From positions 1-5,113 of the forward strand of contig JAGWUW010000212.1 in the NCBI GenBank assembly GCA_028868235.1: a stretch of DNA of 5,113 nucleotides, written 5' to 3'. Each line of letters begins with the position of its first letter. Position 1 is the first letter of the stretch. The notes beneath the pieces are model-generated. The model had not been told where the DNA came from and did not search any database. It was given only the letters and a program-made list of their open reading frames with translations. A program made the position numbers and the translations under genes. Below, piece after piece: positions 1-5,113 of this stretch. This DNA is from Betaproteobacteria bacterium. GTDB lineage: Bacteria; Pseudomonadota; Gammaproteobacteria; Burkholderiales; Rhodocyclaceae.

Positions 1-663
1 TTGGGGTCGCTCAAGACAGTAGCCCAGGCCGCGTACGGTTGCAATCTTGATACCGCCCGGCTCTATTTTTTTGCGCAGCCGGTGTACGTAGACTTCAATG
101 GCGTTATGACTGACCTCTTCGCCCCAGCCGCACAAATGATCGACCAGCTGGTCCTTACTGACCAGCCTCCCCATCCGGCTGAGTAGGACTTCAAGTAAAC
201 CAACCTCGCGCGCCGAGAGATCGAGTGCCTGTCCTTGGATCTGCGCTATCCGGCCGACCTGGTCGTACGTGAGAGCCCCACACTGGATGGTCGGCGCCGT
301 TCCAGCCGAACGACGGGTAAGCGCCCTGACTCGCGCCTCCAACTCGGCCAGTTCGAATGGTTTGACCATATAGTCATCGGCTCCGAGGTCGAGCCCCTTG
401 ACGCGGTCACCTGTGCCATCAAGCGCTGTCAGGATCAGCACGGGAACCTGTGAGTTGCGTGCCCGGAGGCGCTTGAGTACCTCAAGGCCGGACATTTTGG
501 GCAACCCTAGATCGAGAATTAGCAAATCATAGGAAACGGTGACCAATGCCGTATCCGCCTCGACACCGTTAGGTGCCCAGTCGACCGCATAGCCACCTTG
601 ACGCAGCGAGCGGGAAAGGCCATCGGCGATGATCGTGTCGTCTTCAGCGATAAGTATGCGCAT
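1..663 (-). CDS. OmpR-family (TctD/QseB-like) two-component response regulator, 3' end cut by the window edge
   Basis: DNA-binding response regulator that would be phosphorylated by a partner histidine kinase in the cytoplasm. From the ATG at 661-663 the frame is open for 221 codons to base 1 with no stop. The receiver domain (about residues 1-115) begins MRILIAEDD, with the acidic pocket at E7/D8/D9, the phospho-acceptor D51 in LDLGLP, the switch T79 in LILTA and the conserved K101 in DDYMVKPFE. A winged-helix effector domain (about 125-221) follows, with a recognition-helix segment NAIEVYVHRLRKKI (187-200) and the wing IATVRGLGYCLE. TctD/QseB/PmrA relatives are about 219-225 residues, so at most a few residues should be missing. 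The overall pattern is closest, from memory, to TctD, a regulator of tricarboxylate uptake. The start is fixed by the canonical N-terminus; the ribosome site is weak (GAGCGA at 675-680). It lies downstream of actP on the same strand, beyond a terminator. A sensor kinase gene probably follows outside the window (inference). The specific ligand is unknown. Confidence 0.93.
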   Translation of the reverse strand, partial: MRILIAEDDTIIADGLSRSLRQGGYAVDWAPNGVEADTALVTVSYDLLILDLGLPKMSGLEVLKRLRARNSQVPVLILTALDGTGDRVKGLDLGADDYMVKPFELAELEARVRALTRRSAGTAPTIQCGALTYDQVGRIAQIQGQALDLSAREVGLLEVLLSRMGRLVSKDQLVDHLCGWGEEVSHNAIEVYVHRLRKKIEPGGIKIATVRGLGYCLERPQ

Positions 664-686
664 TTATTCGATTTTCGCTCGTACCG

Positions 687-706
687 GCGTAAGATTTCTG
701 TAAGGC
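687..706 (+). promoter_or_regulatory. Candidate response-regulator binding site (11-bp-period tandem repeat) upstream of the regulator gene
   Basis: On the plus strand two GTAAG half-sites lie at 689-693 and 700-704, exactly 11 bp apart (GCGTAAG-ATTT-CTGTAAG). OmpR/PhoB/PmrA-class regulators bind head-to-tail half-sites with this period. The 20-bp element matches the repeat at 3140-3159, read on the minus strand, at 14 of 20 positions. It ends 24 bp before the regulator's start codon, which would suit autorepression or a promoter very close to the gene. The assignment to this regulator is inference. Confidence 0.5.
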
Positions 707-913
707 AACTCGCATATTCTGTGCGGGCTGTTCTCCTTTTATGGTCTTCGGAGTATGCGGTCTGACCGCTACTCAGGGGGTGGCCCGATCCTGCACTGGG
801 TGACCCCCTACCGTTTTTTCCCCAGCAAACTTTTGCAGTCTAGCAAATAAACTGCGCTAAATATTCCGCAGCGCACAATCTCGCCTGGATTTTCCCAATG
901 CCGATCAAAACTT

Positions 914-946
914 CAGCATATTCGGGAGCACTCCCAGCAGCATATT
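914..946. repeat. 9-bp direct repeats CAGCATATT flanking a small inverted repeat
   Basis: CAGCATATT occurs at 914-922 and again at 938-946, a 24-bp spacing. Between them GGGAG (924-928) and CTCCC (931-935) form a short inverted repeat. The cluster lies just beyond the actP terminator in transcription order. Function is unknown; it could be a protein-binding site or remnants of a larger repeat. Confidence 0.4.
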
Positions 947-949
947 TTT

Positions 950-987
950 CTTATAAATAAAAAAAGCCCGGGATTGCTCCCGGGCTT
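950..987 (-). terminator. Rho-independent terminator of yjcH-actP
   Basis: The stem AAGCCCGGGA (964-973) pairs perfectly with TCCCGGGCTT (978-987) around a TTGC loop. Read on the minus strand, the GC-rich hairpin is followed by seven U residues (959-965) and further AU-rich sequence. It starts 22 bp after the actP stop codon and should separate the actP transcript from the response regulator gene. Confidence 0.92.
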
Positions 988-1009
988 CCAAGCTTACGCC
1001 TTGTCGAAA

Positions 1010-2770
1010 TTAATGAGCGCTGGCAGCAGCGGCACCAACACCGGTTTCAGAACGGGTTTCTTGATCGGCGAAGGCTTCACGTTCCTTCTTGGCCTGCTCG
1101 CTGTTGTCCAAGATAGAGAACAGCCAGATACCAACGAAGCCGATGGTCATCGAGAACAAGCAAGGCGAGGTGTAGGGGAACCAAGCGGAGCCCTTCGGAT
1201 GACCCATGACGGCTTCCCAGATGGACGGGGAAACGATTGTCAGGCCAACCGAGGAAATCAAACCAAGGAATCCACCGACCACGGCCCCCTTGGTAGTGCA
1301 ATTCTTCCACAGGACCGACATAAAGAGGACTGGGAAATTGGCCGAGGCTGCGATGGCGAAGGCTAGGGATACCATGAAGGCGATATTCTGCTTCTCGAAG
1401 GCGATACCCAGCACCACGGCAACAATTCCCAGCACCACGGTGGTGATACGGGAGACGCGCAGTTCGGCAGCAGAATCAGCCTTGCCTTCCTTGAACACGG
1501 TGGCATACAAATCATGCGACACTGCGGAAGCACCGGACAGGGTTAGACCGGCAACCACCGCCAGGATAGTGGCGAAGGCAACCGCAGAGATGAAGCCGAG
1601 GAATACGTTACCGCCAACCGCTGCAGCCAGATGGATAGCGGCCATGTTGCCGCCGCCCTTCAGAGCACCCTTGGCATCCAAGAAGGTCGGGTCGGTGATC
1701 ACGAAGGTGATGGCGCCGAAGCCGATAATGAAGGTCAAAATGTAGAAGTAACCGATCCAGGTGGTTGCCCAGAAAACGGACTTGCGGGCTTCCTTGGCGG
1801 ACGGAACGGTGAAGAAGCGCATCAGAATGTGCGGCAGACCAGCAGTACCAAACATCAGCGCCATACCGAAGGAAATAGCGGAGATCGGATCTTTCACGAA
1901 GTTACCCGGCCCCATGATAGACAGCCCCTTGGAGGCAGCAGCAGCAGCAACGGTCTCCGCAGTGGCTTCCGGGTTGGTCTTAAGAGCTTCAGCCAGCAAG
2001 CCCTTGGAGGCAATGGCCGTCTTGATCTCAACAGCTTTGGCGAACATCGCTTCCGGGCTGAAACCGAACTTGGCCAGCACCATGAAGGCCATGAAAGAAG
2101 CACCACACAGCAGCAGGATGGCCTTGATGATCTGCACCCAAGTGGTGGCAGTCATACCGCCGAACAGGACATAAACCATCATCAGCACGCCGACGATAAC
2201 CACAGCCATCCAGTATTCCAGGCCGAAGAGAAGCTTGATCAACTGACCAGCGCCGACCATCTGGGCAATCAGATAGAAGGCGACGACGACCAGCGTACCG
2301 GTGGCGGCGAAGGCACGGATCGGGGTCTGCTTGAAGCGGTAGGCAGCAACGTCGGCGAAGGTAAACTTGCCGAGATTGCGGAGGCGTTCAGCCATCAGGA
2401 AGGTTATGACCGGCCAGCCGACGAGGAAGCCGATCGAGTAGATCAGACCGTCGTAGCCATTGGCCATCACCGCAGCAGAAATACCGAGGAAGGAAGCGGC
2501 GGACATGTAGTCACCCGCAATGGCCAGACCGTTCTGGAAGCCGGTGATGCCACCGCCGGCGGTATAGAAGTCGGCGGCCGACTTTGTCTTGGCAGCAGCC
2601 CACTTGGTGATGAACAGCGTAAAAACAACGAAAACGGCGAACATCGTGATAGCGGTCCAGTTAGTAGCCTGCTTTTCAGCCTGTCCGAGGTCGGCACCCG
2701 CGGCGAACGCGGCACCAGCAACGGTCAGCATGGCAATGGCGCCAGCTAGTTGCTTAAAGGTTTTCGCCAT
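1010..2770 (-). CDS. actP: Cation/acetate symporter ActP (sodium:solute symporter family)
   Basis: Inner-membrane secondary transporter of the sodium:solute symporter (SSS) family that imports acetate and related short carboxylates with a cation. It is 586 residues, against about 549 for the E. coli protein. The N-terminus looks like a cleavable signal (hydrophobic 8-23, AAFA-AGAD), then about 13 membrane segments start near residue 38. Hallmark stretches are [20 protein letters not shown] (68-87), [10 protein letters not shown] (89-98), [10 protein letters not shown] (166-175), [15 protein letters not shown] (308-322) and the SSS signature [15 protein letters not shown] (408-422). The extra length is mostly an Ala/Thr-rich loop at about 245-283, between the segment ending MVLAKFG and the conserved [12 protein letters not shown], plus a longer tail (571-586). 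An AAGGAGG (2778-2784) sits 7 nt before the ATG. The start overlaps the yjcH stop by one base, so translation is probably coupled. Acetate is the family's usual substrate; glycolate or other carboxylates are possible. Confidence 0.95.
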   Translation of the reverse strand: MAKTFKQLAGAIAMLTVAGAAFAAGADLGQAEKQATNWTAITMFAVFVVFTLFITKWAAAKTKSAADFYTAGGGITGFQNGLAIAGDYMSAASFLGISAAVMANGYDGLIYSIGFLVGWPVITFLMAERLRNLGKFTFADVAAYRFKQTPIRAFAATGTLVVVAFYLIAQMVGAGQLIKLLFGLEYWMAVVIVGVLMMVYVLFGGMTATTWVQIIKAILLLCGASFMAFMVLAKFGFSPEAMFAKAVEIKTAIASKGLLAEALKTNPEATAETVAAAAASKGLSIMGPGNFVKDPISAISFGMALMFGTAGLPHILMRFFTVPSAKEARKSVFWATTWIGYFYILTFIIGFGAITFVITDPTFLDAKGALKGGGNMAAIHLAAAVGGNVFLGFISAVAFATILAVVAGLTLSGASAVSHDLYATVFKEGKADSAAELRVSRITTVVLGIVAVVLGIAFEKQNIAFMVSLAFAIAASANFPVLFMSVLWKNCTTKGAVVGGFLGLISSVGLTIVSPSIWEAVMGHPKGSAWFPYTSPCLFSMTIGFVGIWLFSILDNSEQAKKEREAFADQETRSETGVGAAAASAH

Positions 2771-3078
2771 TATTTGGCCTCCTTAATGATTTCTTCCTTG
2801 AGCGCGTCGAACTCGGTATTGGCACGACGAACATAGATACCGGTGATGATGATGGTGAACAAGATTACCGCCAGACCAATCGGCATACCGATGGTGGTAA
2901 CGCCGGTTGCGCCCAACGGCTTGGCCAGAAACGTCTTGTCGAAGGCGATGATTGAGATGAAGCCGTAGTAAACAACGAGCATCAGGACCGTCATGACCCA
3001 ACCGTACGTATTACGAGTGCTTTTCAGCTGTTGATACTTCGGGTTGGCCCGAATTTTCTCGTAGATGTTGTCTTGCAT
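2770..3078 (-). CDS. yjcH: DUF485/YjcH-family inner-membrane protein partnered with ActP
   Basis: A 102-residue membrane protein of the DUF485 (YjcH) family, which is habitually encoded directly upstream of actP. Its biochemical role is not established; an accessory or modulatory role for the symporter is the usual inference. A cytoplasmic-looking start carries the family's N-terminal pattern ([16 protein letters not shown], 12-27). Two hydrophobic spans follow, at about 25-45 and 62-82, then YVRRAN and a charged C-terminal helix ([15 protein letters not shown]). The start is supported by GAGGAG (3086-3091) 7 nt upstream of the ATG. The length is normal for the family. The stop codon shares its last A with the actP start (TAATG), and the actP ribosome site lies within the last codons of this gene. 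It is the first gene of the operon and is preceded by the candidate regulated promoter. Confidence 0.9.
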   Translation of the reverse strand: MQDNIYEKIRANPKYQQLKSTRNTYGWVMTVLMLVVYYGFISIIAFDKTFLAKPLGATGVTTIGMPIGLAVILFTIIITGIYVRRANTEFDALKEEIIKEAK

Positions 3079-3120
3079 TGATTTGCTCCTCAGATTTTGT
3101 TTATAGAGGCATTGCTGCGG

Positions 3121-3131
3121 AGCATAATTTA
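3121..3131 (-). promoter_or_regulatory. Candidate -10 region of the yjcH-actP promoter
   Basis: On the minus strand TAAATTATGCT contains two possible -10 hexamers: TAAATT (3126-3131) and TATGCT (3121-3126), each matching TATAAT at four positions. No good TTGACA-like -35 lies 16-18 bp upstream; that position is occupied by the tandem repeat at 3140-3159. This fits a promoter that depends on an activator. The exact start of transcription is not determinable from sequence. Confidence 0.35.
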
Positions 3132-3139
3132 GGCGCGAC

Positions 3140-3159
3140 GTCTTACAGCTAACTTACAG
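3140..3159 (-). promoter_or_regulatory. Candidate OmpR-family operator upstream of yjcH-actP (CTGTAAG-N4-CTGTAAG)
   Basis: Two identical heptamers CTGTAAG (minus strand, at 3153-3159 and 3142-3148) are repeated head-to-tail with an 11-bp period. OmpR/PhoB/PmrA-type dimers use this arrangement; on the other strand it reads CTTAC-N6-CTTAC, like a PmrA-type box. The element is 61 bp before the yjcH start codon, and its proximal half-site lies 10 bp from a possible -10 (3126-3131), so it covers the -35 position. It resembles the site at 687-706 in front of the response regulator gene. Control by that regulator is inference. Confidence 0.55.
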
Positions 3160-3226
3160 TCCGTAATTCGTTCCGCCAGGTTTAATGCGATGCTTTAAAC
3201 ATATTGAAATATTTGATTTTTATTTT

Positions 3227-3264
3227 CCGCAAAAAGAAAAAGCCCCGCACAACGCGGGGCTTTT
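3227..3264 (-). terminator. Rho-independent terminator of groES-groEL
   Basis: GCCCCGC (3242-3248) pairs with GCGGGGC (3254-3260) around a 5-nt loop, extended by A/T pairs (3238-3241 with 3261-3264). On the minus strand the hairpin is followed by UUUUUCUUUUU (3231-3241). It begins 27 bp after the groEL stop and separates the chaperonin operon from the yjcH promoter. Confidence 0.92.
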
Positions 3265-3291
3265 GGGCAGAGCGGAAAACTCAGTTGGACA

Positions 3292-4944
<1,653 letters not shown>

Positions 4945-4990
4945 TTATAGCTCCTGAATTTTGATCTGTTTGGAGAATCCACCGAGGCGC

Positions 4991-5113
4991 TTAGGCCTGG
5001 ATGACGCCCATGATGTCTTCTTCACGCATGACCAGGACTTCCTGACCATCGACCTTGACGGCCTGACCGGCGTACTTGCCGAACAGAACGCGATCGCCGA
5101 CCTTGACGTCGAG
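4991..5113 (-). CDS. groES: 10-kDa co-chaperonin GroES, C-terminal 40 residues (5' part outside the window)
   Basis: The co-chaperonin caps the GroEL ring as a heptamer. Only the last 40 codons and the TAA stop (4991-4993) are in the window. The translation begins [20 protein letters not shown] and ends [14 protein letters not shown], matching the conserved C-terminal half of GroES ([12 protein letters not shown] and [10 protein letters not shown] motifs). The frame is intact to the window edge. It lies 46 bp upstream of groEL on the same strand with no terminator between them, the standard groESL operon. The mobile loop that contacts GroEL is in the missing N-terminal part. Confidence 0.95.
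   Translation of the reverse strand, partial: LDVKVGDRVLFGKYAGQAVKVDGQEVLVMREEDIMGVIQA

Larger units (their letters stand above)
664..1009. other. 346-bp non-coding gap between actP and the response regulator gene
   Basis: No convincing gene is present on either strand. The gap holds the actP terminator (950-987), the candidate operator (687-706) and several small repeats. CAGCATATT occurs twice (914-922 and 938-946) around a GGGAG/CTCCC inverted repeat. An inverted repeat TGCGCT...AGCGCA spans 853-875. A 13-bp palindrome, GCGGTC-T-GACCGC, lies at 757-769, and AGGGGGT/ACCCCCT at 775-809 can form a hairpin. The regulator's promoter should lie here, but I could not identify a convincing -35/-10 pair. 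An AAGGAG at 733-738 (minus strand) has no start codon at a normal distance. Confidence 0.6.

Noticed and set aside
1..453. Two short plus-strand open frames at the left edge
   Set aside because: They are opposite strand to the response regulator, whose complete set of family motifs shows the minus strand is the coding one.
643..714. Possible 23-codon leader peptide starting at an ATG (712-714, minus strand) and overlapping the regulator start
   Set aside because: The only good ribosome-site-like sequence (AAGGAG, 733-738) is about 18 bases from this ATG, too far, and the peptide has no attenuator-like codon run.
1631..2749. Long plus-strand open frame (372 codons) across actP
   Set aside because: It is antisense to actP; the low-complexity hydrophilic translation (His/Gly/Glu-rich) matches no known family and follows from codon bias on the coding strand.
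3164..3180. TGGC-containing sequence upstream of yjcH considered as a sigma-54 promoter
   Set aside because: The GC doublet required about 10 bases after the GG is absent, so the -24/-12 pattern fails.

Overview
The window looks like ordinary core chromosome of a betaproteobacterium. My best guess is Rhodocyclales (Dechloromonas/Azonexus-like), judged from protein character, moderately high GC and the synteny; this is inference from memory, not a search. All supported genes lie on the minus strand, so transcription runs from high to low coordinates: groES (3' end only), groEL, a DUF485/YjcH-type small membrane protein, the acetate/cation symporter gene actP, and an OmpR-family response regulator whose frame runs off the left edge.

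Region by region: 4991-5113 holds the last 40 codons of groES and 3292-4944 a complete groEL, closed by a strong intrinsic terminator (3227-3264). The 213-bp gap 3079-3291 carries that terminator and the presumed promoter of the acetate-uptake operon. yjcH (2770-3078) and actP (1010-2770) share one base (TAATG) and form a tight two-gene operon, which ends at a second intrinsic terminator (950-987). A 346-bp non-coding gap (664-1009) with several small inverted and direct repeats follows. The response regulator (1-663) resembles TctD/QseB regulators and is complete or nearly so within the window.

The most interesting observation is regulatory. A tandem repeat with an 11-bp period, the spacing used by OmpR-family dimers, lies upstream of yjcH-actP (3140-3159, CTGTAAG-N4-CTGTAAG). 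A close relative (14 of 20 positions identical when read in the right orientation) lies just upstream of the response regulator's own start (687-706). The simplest reading is that this regulator controls acetate/carboxylate uptake through yjcH-actP and also controls its own synthesis. The chaperonin genes appear to be a separate transcription unit. I saw no mobile element, CRISPR array, tRNA, rRNA or unknown multi-gene system.
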